From NCBI GenBank assembly GCA_022841345.1, contig JALHRR010000015.1:33509-97508 (forward strand): a DNA stretch of 64,000 nucleotides, read 5' to 3'. The stretch is from Saprospiraceae bacterium (GTDB lineage Bacteria > Bacteroidota > Bacteroidia > Chitinophagales > Saprospiraceae). This document shows, piece after piece, positions 17,442-25,094 of this stretch. The notes beneath the pieces were generated by a model that saw only the letters and a list, made by a program, of their open reading frames with translations, made no database searches and had not been told where the DNA came from. The position numbers and the translations under genes were made by a program. Position 1 is the first letter of the stretch. Every line of letters starts with the position of its first letter.

Positions 17442-18299
17442 TTATCCTAATTCAAAACTTGTTACGCCAAACACTTTATTCAAATCTATATTTGGTGCCT
17501 GTTCTGTGTACATTCTCGCAGTCCTGAAAACCTCCAGCATGCCATATTTTTTTGTCATATTCATCGCTGCGATATTTACTTCGGGCACATCAAGGTATAT
17601 AATAGAATCCTGACCTGCAAAATTGCACACTGCCTGAAATAATTGTTCTGCAATGATGGAATCATCCGCAAACAATGGGGCGATTTTGTAACCGTTCCGG
17701 CATTTTCTGAGCACTGTATAACCCTTCAGCTCATCATTCTTCACATATGCAAGTGCAGTGCCTGATGGAAGACTGATCCATTTTTCCAGGAAAGTCTCTC
17801 TCCCGGCTGGAAAACATTGCCGGTCATAAGCAGTAAGCTTTTCAAAGGGAATTAGATTCAGGGGAACCACTGATTGGGGAATGTCTGCTGAATATTCTGC
17901 CTTACCTTCAAATCTGATATTACTATATTGAAAGTGAAAGCCGGACTTTTCATAATTAGCTTGCTGGTCCGGTACTCCGTCAAGTCCAATATTTTGATCG
18001 GTAAGGGATTTCAAGGCTGTATTCCACAAACTCAAACCATATCCTTTTCCCCTGTATTGTTGCCGGACGATATAAAATCCCAGAAATGCAAAGTCTTCAC
18101 TGTACTTCACGATAGAAATGCAGGCAATCGGCTTGCCCTCCAGTGTTCCCACAAAGAATCCATTTTGATCCGCCGCATAAAATGCACTGGCATCATATAA
18201 TCCCGGATTCCAGCCCTCACCTGCGGCCATTTCAATGGCTATATCGCTGAGTTCTTCCCGACTCATTTGTCTCACTTCTAAAGCAGGATTTACACTCAT
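17442..18299 (-). CDS. Two-domain GNAT N-acetyltransferase (YitH-like)
   Basis: Residues about 8-135 form a GNAT domain with the acetyl-CoA motif 'RQQYRGKGYGLSLW' (RGKGYG at 83-88) and the beta strand 'FAFLGFYIV' before it. The C-terminal half (about 150-285) matches the second domain seen with YitH-type acetyltransferases ('LTAYDRQCFPAGRETFLEKW' and 'GYTVLRKCRNGYKIAPLFAD'). Such enzymes acetylate small amines or proteins in the cytoplasm; the acceptor is unknown. It is the first gene of a tight pair with the LytTR regulator (7-base gap), which suggests linked function or expression. The start ATG ends at 18299. Confidence 0.82.
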   Translation of the reverse strand: MSVNPALEVRQMSREELSDIAIEMAAGEGWNPGLYDASAFYAADQNGFFVGTLEGKPIACISIVKYSEDFAFLGFYIVRQQYRGKGYGLSLWNTALKSLTDQNIGLDGVPDQQANYEKSGFHFQYSNIRFEGKAEYSADIPQSVVPLNLIPFEKLTAYDRQCFPAGRETFLEKWISLPSGTALAYVKNDELKGYTVLRKCRNGYKIAPLFADDSIIAEQLFQAVCNFAGQDSIIYLDVPEVNIAAMNMTKKYGMLEVFRTARMYTEQAPNIDLNKVFGVTSFELG

Positions 18300-18369
18300 T
18301 AAACTTTACTTGTTAGCAGGAAATTTTTACATGCACCAACAAGATAATTCCAATCGGGAAAATTTCAAA

Positions 18370-20721
18370 TTAAAGCTTAACGAACTTCAGTATACGATTA
18401 TTCACTTTCAGAAAATAAACTCCGGATCGCAGTTGACCTACCTCGATACTTCCGGCTTCTAAGTTTACTATCTGAATTAACTGGCCATAAGTATTATAAA
18501 TATATGCTTCCAAATGAGCTGAATTTTGAATGTTATGCCTGATATACAATGTTTCCTTTACAGGATTTGGAAAAATAGAAATGAGCATATCGTCTTCAAG
18601 CTCTTTTGTTGCAATCAGCAGATCATTGTTGCCATTAAAAGTTGCTCCCTGAATGACAAAATCACCCGTTCCATTGGGCACTCTGGCCAAACCCATATTC
18701 GTTACCTGAGCACCGAATATCACCTGATCTACAAGAGCTCTTTGCGGATTGGATAGTGTCACTGACTCACCATCCACTGAAATCTTCCAGGAAGCATGTA
18801 ATGGTCCTTCATCTTCTTCATCATCAGCCCAAATCATCAGGTATTCATTAGCTGCAATGATAGTTCCTTCGGGAAACTGCCATTTTGTAACATTATTGGC
18901 ATTATCACTCAGATAAAAACCGCTCAGATCCACCTCGAAATCATTGTTGTTATAAAGCTCCACCCAATCTTCATAATCTCCGGCTTCATCTTTTTGCCCG
19001 TTTGTATTTTGGGCCAGTACTTCATTGATCACCACACCATTTGCCGCGGTTGTTCTGGCTACTGTGTACACAAAAATATCGTGCTCTGCACCTGCGGGAA
19101 GGTAAGAAGCAGATTTTGCAGCATTGTCTGCGATGGCTTCTACATAGTAACGCACTAGTGTGTTTCCCGGGTATCCCGGTATTGTAGCTCCGTAAATGCC
19201 ATCACCGGCAGCATCATCATTGTGAAGTCCGTCATCCTGCATTTCTACTTTGCTGAAATTCCCCACCACACCAGTTGCATAATATAGGTTGACTTTGCTA
19301 ATTCCATTTGTTGACTCTATTTCGGCCTTCACGTTTACCCGCTCACTCTCTACCGGATCAGCATATTCAATTAGATCTGAATTATAGAATTTCGCCGATG
19401 ATATTACCGGTGCAATCTGAGCCACTTCTGCATTGGACAAAAGAAAATTTCTTCTGGTATTTACAAAGTTTTTCAGAGCCGGAATGCTGTTTGTGTACTG
19501 TGTAGTGGAATATAATTTTTTAGTATCAGATGCTACATGACTGCTGATTTGAGTATTTAGGGCGTCAATAAGTTCGTTGGCATTTGCGGTTGTGAATGTT
19601 TCATTCAGAATAGTCCTGTAATGAGCAAGATATCTTTGTCTCCATTCAGGAATATTCAGCAATTTATTCAGCAAAGGATAATTGGCATTGCTTACATTTT
19701 TAAATGGTCCCCAGTTATTGCTGCTTGCAGCATTACCTACAAATGTGGAGTTTCCGTCATATTCAAGGGGAATAGTCCTTCCTGTCTCCGGTTCATAATA
19801 CAGCATGTAGTCCATTTTTCCCTTCATCAGATAGCTGTCATCATCCGTAAAGATATTTTCGCAGGCAAGAAACCAAAGCGCTTTATCCACATCGATTGCA
19901 GCTTGAACCTCATCAGTATTATCCGCATTAGCCTTGCTGAGGGTTTCGAATGCATCTATCAGCTTTTGCCATGGATTTTCTACCACATCATTAGACTTGA
20001 GGTCATAATATTTCTGATATTCGAGTGTATCCTGGCCCAGATAATTCATTCCCGCTGTACCATCACCCCATCCTCCAAATGGCAGACCGGTATTCTCCAC
20101 GGTGGCCCGATAGCGCGCGCCATCGTTGCTCAGAAACCACTCATCCAGAAAAGTTTTATCTACAGATTGAATGTTGGCATAGATTCCCCAGTCTTCGCCA
20201 TTTAAATATAATCTGACATAATTTGCTTTAGCAATGGGAGTATATTTCCTCGCCATATGCCCGTATAGTACCTCTCGCATAAAACTGGCATCCTGATGAG
20301 CATTATTGAATTTCAGATTTTTATATCCTGCCACCACCTGATCCTCTTCTATAAAGTCCATCTCCACAGCAAATGACTTTTTCTGAGAATTACCGATCTG
20401 AGTATAGGAGGTATTTCCTCTGAATCGAACCCCGACATTTTTATAAGCAGAACCTTCATAAGTAAAGGACGCAGGAATATTGGTTTCCGAGGCATAATTG
20501 GCAGTCAACAAAGCCCAGTAATTTGCTTGCTCAAAATCAAGTCTCACCTCTCTGATAGTTTCCAGTTGATAAAATCCTTCAGTAGCTGCACCCCCTGTAA
20601 ACAGAATTCTCTTATCTGCAGAGTAATACATTTCTGAAGGCAAACTTTGACCGGATACGACAGTAATACCTGGCAAAAAAAGAATAAACAAGAACAGCAG
20701 AGCAGATGTAAAATTATTCAT
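18370..20721 (-). CDS. Secreted CotH-kinase/lamin-tail protein with T9SS domain
   Basis: The 783-residue product carries a signal peptide (1-24, 'PGITVVSGQ'). A CotH domain covers about 45-430, including 'NVGVRFRGNTSYTQIGNSQKKSFAVEMDF' near its start and 'DALWFLACENIFTDDDSYL'-like kinase-core sequence. A chitobiase/Ig-like region (about 450-560) is followed by a lamin-tail domain (about 565-690, 'GVVINEVLAQN..DWVELYNN') and a type A sorting domain ('ISIFPNPVKETLYIRH' to 'NRILKFVKL'). CotH proteins are atypical protein kinases in spore coats; in Bacteroidota they occur as large secreted proteins of unclear substrate. Export and surface attachment through the type IX system is expected. Confidence 0.9.
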   Translation of the reverse strand: MNNFTSALLFLFILFLPGITVVSGQSLPSEMYYSADKRILFTGGAATEGFYQLETIREVRLDFEQANYWALLTANYASETNIPASFTYEGSAYKNVGVRFRGNTSYTQIGNSQKKSFAVEMDFIEEDQVVAGYKNLKFNNAHQDASFMREVLYGHMARKYTPIAKANYVRLYLNGEDWGIYANIQSVDKTFLDEWFLSNDGARYRATVENTGLPFGGWGDGTAGMNYLGQDTLEYQKYYDLKSNDVVENPWQKLIDAFETLSKANADNTDEVQAAIDVDKALWFLACENIFTDDDSYLMKGKMDYMLYYEPETGRTIPLEYDGNSTFVGNAASSNNWGPFKNVSNANYPLLNKLLNIPEWRQRYLAHYRTILNETFTTANANELIDALNTQISSHVASDTKKLYSTTQYTNSIPALKNFVNTRRNFLLSNAEVAQIAPVISSAKFYNSDLIEYADPVESERVNVKAEIESTNGISKVNLYYATGVVGNFSKVEMQDDGLHNDDAAGDGIYGATIPGYPGNTLVRYYVEAIADNAAKSASYLPAGAEHDIFVYTVARTTAANGVVINEVLAQNTNGQKDEAGDYEDWVELYNNNDFEVDLSGFYLSDNANNVTKWQFPEGTIIAANEYLMIWADDEEDEGPLHASWKISVDGESVTLSNPQRALVDQVIFGAQVTNMGLARVPNGTGDFVIQGATFNGNNDLLIATKELEDDMLISIFPNPVKETLYIRHNIQNSAHLEAYIYNTYGQLIQIVNLEAGSIEVGQLRSGVYFLKVNNRILKFVKL

Positions 20722-21151
20722 TGTGATTTGGATTTCAGATATGAGTCAAAAGTAATTCTATTATGAATACGCCTGTAACGTAATTTTTGTTGGATGCTAT
20801 TCTGAGAAAATAGTTTAATCAATAAAAGTAATTTGGGCTGCCCTCGTGGAAATTGCAGAGACTTCCGTTTTGGACGTCTCTGCAATTTCCACGAGGTCGG
20901 GCTCTCCATTTTACTTCGCTGATGCAGAAGACTGGAATGGGGTAGAAATAAATTTGTCAAGGATCATTGCTCTGACGAGTAAGCTATTATCCACCATCAG
21001 CTCGTGCTCATTGCGATCCCTCATGCAGTGTGGGTGAAGAGAACCGGGTGTGAAATAACTACTGTCGCAATCAGCCTTTCATTTGTCGTTTTTGCACAAC
21101 ACTCACTTACTAATGCAGGCGTAAGTTTGCATTATCAAATATGATCAGACA
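20722..21151. other. Divergent spacer with a long perfect hairpin
   Basis: This region separates the CotH gene (minus) from the GyrI-like gene (plus). No coding frame looks real. It contains the 21-bp inverted repeat at 20842-20896. A 'TAAGTTTG' match to the Bacteroidota -7 box lies at 21122-21129, 23 bases before the GyrI-like ATG, but without a well-spaced -33 TTG. Confidence 0.5.
20842..20896. repeat. 21-bp perfect inverted repeat (hairpin)
   Basis: Arms at 20842-20862 and 20876-20896 are fully complementary, with core CTCGTGGAAATTGCAGAGAC on the left arm, and enclose a 13-base loop. The loop itself can add a TCC/GGA helix. No T run follows on either strand and both flanking genes point away, so a terminator role is unlikely. 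It may be a small extragenic palindromic element. Confidence 0.7.
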
Positions 21152-21562
21152 ATGGAAACACTATTTTTAGAAAATGATATTCTTGTACATTATGTTGAAG
21201 CAAGTTCATTCCCTGATGGTGTTTTGGAGGCTCACCAGCAATTACACAAATTGGTGCCGTATAATGCTCAGCGAAAATATTTCGGTATTTCCTGGATGGA
21301 CCAAAATGGAGAAATAGTATATAAGGCAGCTGCAGAAGAATTACAACCCGGAGAATTTTCTCAACATTTGTTACCAACCTTTACAATTAAACAAGGATCT
21401 TACATCTTTGTAGATATACATGATTTTATGCAGAATGCAGGTGGTATTGGAGAGGCTTTCCAGACTTTACTTCAGGAAAAAAATATTGATCCACAGGGAG
21501 CCTGTGTCGAATGGTATCTGGAAGATGATACCACCTGCAGATGTATGATCAGAATAGTATAA
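21152..21562 (+). CDS. GyrI/effector-binding-like small protein
   Basis: A 136-residue cytoplasmic protein without membrane segments. The pattern 'FPDGVLEAHQQLHKLVP', 'RKYFGISWMDQNGEIVYKAAAEEL', 'IKQGSYIFVDIHDFMQN', 'IGEAFQTLLQ' and 'DPQGACVEWYL' resembles the GyrI-like/SOUL-type effector-binding fold often seen fused to or beside regulators, and similar stand-alone proteins occur in Bacteroidota. If so, it binds a small organic molecule. It leads a plus-strand run of SRPBCC and VOC genes, with 37 bases before the next start, so an operon is likely. The family assignment is by eye and tentative. Confidence 0.5.
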   Translation: METLFLENDILVHYVEASSFPDGVLEAHQQLHKLVPYNAQRKYFGISWMDQNGEIVYKAAAEELQPGEFSQHLLPTFTIKQGSYIFVDIHDFMQNAGGIGEAFQTLLQEKNIDPQGACVEWYLEDDTTCRCMIRIV

Positions 21563-21599
21563 TTTATTCAATTCAAATAACCCATTCAAAACCAATATT

Positions 21600-22478
21600 A
21601 TGTCAACGACTGAAAAAACAATGATCACAGTATCAGCAACTGTCAATGCTCCGCTTGAAAAAGTATGGAGATTCTGGACCTCACCGGAACACATTATGCA
21701 ATGGAACAATGCCTCTCCGGATTGGTGGACACCCAGAGCAGAAAATGATTTGCGCACAGGAGGAAAATTTAACTCCAGAATGGAAGCCAGGGACGGATCA
21801 TTTGGTTTCGATTTCTTCGGAACTTATACTTTAGTGGAACCACATAAGACAATTGAATATGAGCTGGGAGATGGACGAGTAGTTTCCATTTCATTCGAGG
21901 AAGTAGGCAATGAGACATTAGTGACAGAAGTTTTCGAAGCGGAGAGTACTAATAGTATCGAAATGCAGCAATTCGGCTGGCAGGCTATCATGGATAATTT
22001 CAAGAAGCATGTGGAAGAGTCCGCTATTTTGGAGAAAATTCATTTTGAGATTTATATTGACGCACCGGTGGGAAAAGTATATGAAACCATGCTGGATCCT
22101 GTGCAGTACACAGCCTGGACTGCTGCATTTAATCCGGGTTCCTATTTTGAAGGAAGCTGGGAGACAGGTGCGGACATTCATTTCATAGGAGCTGATGAGC
22201 AGGGTAATCTGGGAGGTATGGTCAGTAGAATAAAAGAAAACACTCCCAACAAAAAAGTAGTAATAGAGCACCTGGGAGTTCTGGTAGACGGTCAGCCCAA
22301 AACCACTGGCCCTGAGGTAGAAGGATGGGCTGGTTCTCAGGAAGAATATACTTTCGTTGATATGGGAGACACAACCAAAGTCGAAGTGTCCATGGATACT
22401 AATAAAGAGTTCAAATCCTACTTCACTCAAACATGGCCGGAAGCGCTGAAGCTGTTGAAGTCCATTTGCGAGGCGTAA
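21600..22478 (+). CDS. Tandem SRPBCC (AHSA1-type) domain protein
   Basis: The 292-residue protein contains two START-like SRPBCC domains. Domain 1 (about 7-140) begins 'ITVSATVNAPLEKVWRFWTSPEHIMQWN' and ends near 'GWQAIMDNFKKHVE'. Domain 2 (about 145-292) begins 'FEIYIDAPVGKVYETMLDPVQYTAW'. These cavities bind hydrophobic ligands; AHSA1-like members of bacteria are of unknown ligand and are common in soil Bacteroidota. Fusion of two copies suggests an internal duplication with divergence. No signal peptide, so cytoplasmic. It lies 37 bases after the GyrI-like gene. A long repeat-rich spacer follows. Confidence 0.85.
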   Translation: MSTTEKTMITVSATVNAPLEKVWRFWTSPEHIMQWNNASPDWWTPRAENDLRTGGKFNSRMEARDGSFGFDFFGTYTLVEPHKTIEYELGDGRVVSISFEEVGNETLVTEVFEAESTNSIEMQQFGWQAIMDNFKKHVEESAILEKIHFEIYIDAPVGKVYETMLDPVQYTAWTAAFNPGSYFEGSWETGADIHFIGADEQGNLGGMVSRIKENTPNKKVVIEHLGVLVDGQPKTTGPEVEGWAGSQEEYTFVDMGDTTKVEVSMDTNKEFKSYFTQTWPEALKLLKSICEA

Positions 22479-22484
22479 GATTGA

Positions 22485-22614
22485 TGTGTGGGTGAGTGTT
22501 TTGGGTAGGTGTGTGGGAAGATTGATAGGATTGATAAGATTGATTGTGTGAGTGTGGGGTGTAGAGTGAGCGAGTGGGTAAGATTGATAAGATTGATGGG
22601 ATTGATAAGATTGT
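22485..22614. repeat. Low-complexity GATTGATAA/GTGTGG tract
   Basis: Right after the SRPBCC gene the plus strand has a purine/T-biased run built from loosely repeated 'AAGATTGATAAGATTGAT' words and GTGTGG-type stretches. It is non-coding in appearance: the antisense frame across it gives only monotonous Ile-Asn-Leu peptides. It is directly followed by the 108/109-bp duplication. Confidence 0.75.
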
Positions 22615-22834
22615 GAACGCACACACAATGCTTCCCGTAGCATTCTGTTACGGAACGCGCACTCACACAATATTAGCAGGAATGAACTTCTAAGGTCGTA
22701 GCTGAAAGCTACTCTGAGCAACAAGGAACGCACACACAATGCTTCCCGTAGCATTCTGCTACGGAACGCGCACTCACACATTATTGGGCAGGAATGAACT
22801 TCTAAGGTCGTAGCTGAAAGCTACTCTGAGCAAC
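22615..22834. repeat. Tandem duplication (108 and 109 bp) of a two-hairpin intergenic element
   Basis: Copy 1 is 22615-22722 and copy 2 is 22726-22834; they are nearly identical. Each copy contains the palindrome CCGTAGCA-TTC-TGCTACGG (one G-T pair in copy 1) and, about 50 bases on, GTAGCT-GAA-AGCTAC. The last 46 bases of each copy recur once more at 60608-60653, so the element is mobile or amplified. It lies between two SRPBCC genes and has no coding role that I can see. Confidence 0.85.
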
Positions 22835-22914
22835 TAAGTAACTAAGAGACGGATGGCTGTTTAATTCGTAATTCGTAATTCTCAATTCATATTAACCCAT
22901 TTAACCCATTAAAC

Positions 22915-23460
22915 ATGAAAGTCCTTAAAATCATCGGGATCGTCATTCTCACATTGATAGCGCTGCCTTTAATCGTAGCCATCTTTGTCCCGAAATCTTA
23001 CACAGTTAGTGTTTCTAAAACAATCAATGTTCCCAAGCAACAAGTTTATGATTATGTCCGAATCCTGGATAATCAAAAGGATTATAGCGTCTGGGTCATG
23101 GAAGACCCAAATCTGGTTCCGGTAATCACAGGAACTGATGGCACTATTGGAGCTACTCAAAGCTGGAACTCTGAGGTCGATGGAGTAGGAGAGGGAGAGC
23201 AGGAAATAGTTGCTCTAACTCCTGATAGAATGGATGTTGAACTTCGTTTCAAAAGGCCATTTGAAGGTACAGCCAAAGCAGCCAATATTTTTGAAGAACT
23301 TAATTCTAATCAGACTAAACTGACCACTGAGTTCTATAGCAATGATAAATATCCTGTGAACCTCATGTCTTATTTTTTTGGCAGAAAATATATTACAGAA
23401 GCATCTGTCAAAAATCTGCAAAACATTAAAAAAAATCTGGAAACCTTATCCACCAATTAG
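22915..23460 (+). CDS. SRPBCC-family protein with N-terminal membrane anchor
   Basis: The 181-residue product has an N-terminal hydrophobic helix (about 4-27, 'IIGIVILTLIALPLIVAIF') and then an SRPBCC (polyketide-cyclase-like) domain starting 'YTVSVSKTINVPKQQVYDYVRIL' and ending 'ITEASVKNLQNIKKNLE'. The 'W' in 'YSVWVMEDPN' and the beta strand 'QEIVALTPDRMDVELRFK' fit this fold. Ligand unknown; the anchor would place the domain at the inner-membrane surface. It is the third SRPBCC domain in this gene run and precedes the PhnB-like gene by 41 bases. Confidence 0.82.
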   Translation: MKVLKIIGIVILTLIALPLIVAIFVPKSYTVSVSKTINVPKQQVYDYVRILDNQKDYSVWVMEDPNLVPVITGTDGTIGATQSWNSEVDGVGEGEQEIVALTPDRMDVELRFKRPFEGTAKAANIFEELNSNQTKLTTEFYSNDKYPVNLMSYFFGRKYITEASVKNLQNIKKNLETLSTN

Positions 23461-23501
23461 TCTGAGCAAAAAATCATATTCAATCAAATAAATCAATTAC
23501 T

Positions 23502-23939
23502 ATGGCCAGCGTAAACACATATCTCAATTTCGCAAGAAAAACAGAAGAAGCATTTAACTTTTACAAATCAGTGTTTGGAACCGAATTTCAAACCCCCATT
23601 GGCAGATTCAGTGATGCGCCTTCAATGGAAGGTATGCCAACATTACCTGAAGCAGATCTCGATCTTGTTATGCATGTTTCACTTCCTATTTTAGGCGGAC
23701 ATCTGCTCATGGGAACTGATGCTCCTGAATCTATGGGTTTTAAGGTCAATATGGGCAACAATATGTTCATTCATCTTAATCCTGATACCAGAAAAGAGAC
23801 CAGAGAATTATTTGATAAGCTATCCTTCGGGGGCAGTGTCTTAATGGAACTGCAGGACATGTTTTGGGGAGATTATTACGGTACCTGTGCCGATAAATTT
23901 GGAGTACAATGGATGTTCTCCTGCACAGAACCGGCATAA
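23502..23939 (+). CDS. VOC-superfamily (PhnB-like) protein
   Basis: A 145-residue cytoplasmic protein with the PhnB/3-demethylubiquinone-methyltransferase-like VOC signature 'YLNFARKTEEAFNFYKSVFGTEFQ' at the start, 'HLLMGTDAPESMG' in the middle and 'FWGDYYGTCADKFGVQWMFSC' at the end. PhnB-type proteins of this kind are single-domain relatives of glyoxalase and bleomycin-resistance proteins. The usual glyoxalase metal ligands are not all evident, so catalysis is uncertain. It lies inside a plus-strand series of SRPBCC and VOC genes ending with a MATE exporter. Confidence 0.87.
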   Translation: MASVNTYLNFARKTEEAFNFYKSVFGTEFQTPIGRFSDAPSMEGMPTLPEADLDLVMHVSLPILGGHLLMGTDAPESMGFKVNMGNNMFIHLNPDTRKETRELFDKLSFGGSVLMELQDMFWGDYYGTCADKFGVQWMFSCTEPA

Positions 23940-24245
23940 AGATTTCCATTTTTATGCTACTTCATGACACTGATTTTCGTTGTTATATAAAAAGCCGATG
24001 GTCTAAGTCTATGACTTAGATCCCATATTTCATGAATTTATAATTCATCTTCGACATATCCACGTCATTAATCAAAACGACTGATATATGGCTGTTCCAA
24101 ATCTGATCCCCAAAGCTTTGGGGACTGAAAACTGAAAACTGAAATCTACAGGCCCGCACTGTTATTTATCATCGAAGGGCACCGCTTATTTGTGGGGACT
24201 GTAACCTGATTCTAAATTTACTAATTCACTCAAAACATTATCATC
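23940..24245. other. Spacer with three short palindromes and a GGCTGTT word
   Basis: No gene is visible. It holds TCTAAGTC-TAT-GACTTAGA (24002-24020), ATGAATT-TAT-AATTCAT (24032-24048) and the 16-bp perfect palindrome CCCCAAAGCTTTGGGG (24108-24123), plus 'GGCTGTT' at 24090-24096 and a 'CTGAAAA' triplicate near 24124. None is followed by a T run. They resemble the triloop palindromes in other spacers. Confidence 0.65.
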
Positions 24246-25094
24246 ATGACCCACCCCATCTATCCCTGCATCTGGTTTGACAACCAGGCAAAAGAAGCTG
24301 CTGAATTTTATTGTTCAGTATTTAATAACAGCAAGATCCTGGAAGATAACCCCATGGTTACAAGATTCGAATCTTCCGGTCAGAAGTTCATGTGTCTCAA
24401 TGGTGGACCTCAATTTACTCCTAATGCCTCTATTTCATTTTTCGTTGTTTGTGATGATGATGCTGAATGCGATTCCGCCTGGGAGAAATTGTCAGAGGGA
24501 GGGAATATATTAATGCCACTGGACAAATACGACTGGAGTGACAAGTATGGCTGGATTCAGGATAAATTTGGAGTTAGCTGGCAGCTGTCAGTGGGTAAGA
24601 TCGAAGATGTGGGCCAGAAATTCACCGCTTCTTTTCTTTTTGTTAACGAACAAAATGGAAATGCTGAGAAGGCTATTGAGACATACACCTCCATCTTTAA
24701 AGGTTCCTCGGTTGTTGGCATTATGCGATATGGACAAGGAAAAAACGAACCTGAAAATAACATTGCGCACGCTCAGTTTCATCTGGGTGAAAATGTTTTT
24801 ATGGCTATGGATAGCTCATTGGATCACCAGTTCAGTTTCAATGAAGGTATTTCTCTCGTAGTTGAGTGTGATACTCAGGAAGAAATAGATTATTACTGGA
24901 ATAAACTGACAGAAGGTGGTGAAGAAAGTATGTGCGGATGGTTGAAAGATCGCTATGGTGTATCCTGGCAAATTGTGCCTGTAATCCTGGGAAAATTGAT
25001 GAAAGATCCGGAAAAATCACAATCTGTTATTCAAGCTTTCATGCAAATGCGTAAGTTTGACATCGAAAAGCTATTACACGCCCATGAATCATGA
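24246..25094 (+). CDS. Tandem VOC (PhnB-like) domain protein
   Basis: The 282-residue protein contains two PhnB-like VOC domains. The first (about 3-118) runs from 'IYPCIWFDNQAKEAAEFYCSVF' to 'WIQDKFGVSWQLSV'. The second (about 128-250) runs from 'ASFLFVNEQNGNAEKAIETYTSIF' to 'WLKDRYGVSWQIVP'. This double-domain form is common in Bacteroidota and is often labelled 3-demethylubiquinone-9 3-methyltransferase, but no methyltransferase motif is present. Function is likely small-molecule binding or turnover. Its last 11 bases overlap the start of the MATE gene, indicating translational coupling with the exporter. Confidence 0.87.
   Translation: MTHPIYPCIWFDNQAKEAAEFYCSVFNNSKILEDNPMVTRFESSGQKFMCLNGGPQFTPNASISFFVVCDDDAECDSAWEKLSEGGNILMPLDKYDWSDKYGWIQDKFGVSWQLSVGKIEDVGQKFTASFLFVNEQNGNAEKAIETYTSIFKGSSVVGIMRYGQGKNEPENNIAHAQFHLGENVFMAMDSSLDHQFSFNEGISLVVECDTQEEIDYYWNKLTEGGEESMCGWLKDRYGVSWQIVPVILGKLMKDPEKSQSVIQAFMQMRKFDIEKLLHAHES

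Noticed and set aside
19621..20205. 194-codon plus-strand frame inside the CotH gene
   Set aside because: It is antisense to a clearly conserved coding sequence and has no recognisable domain or signal.
21918..22781. 287-codon antisense frame with a duplicated Cys/Arg-rich peptide
   Set aside because: It runs through the tandem repeats and antisense to the SRPBCC gene; the apparent protein repeat is a by-product of the DNA duplication.
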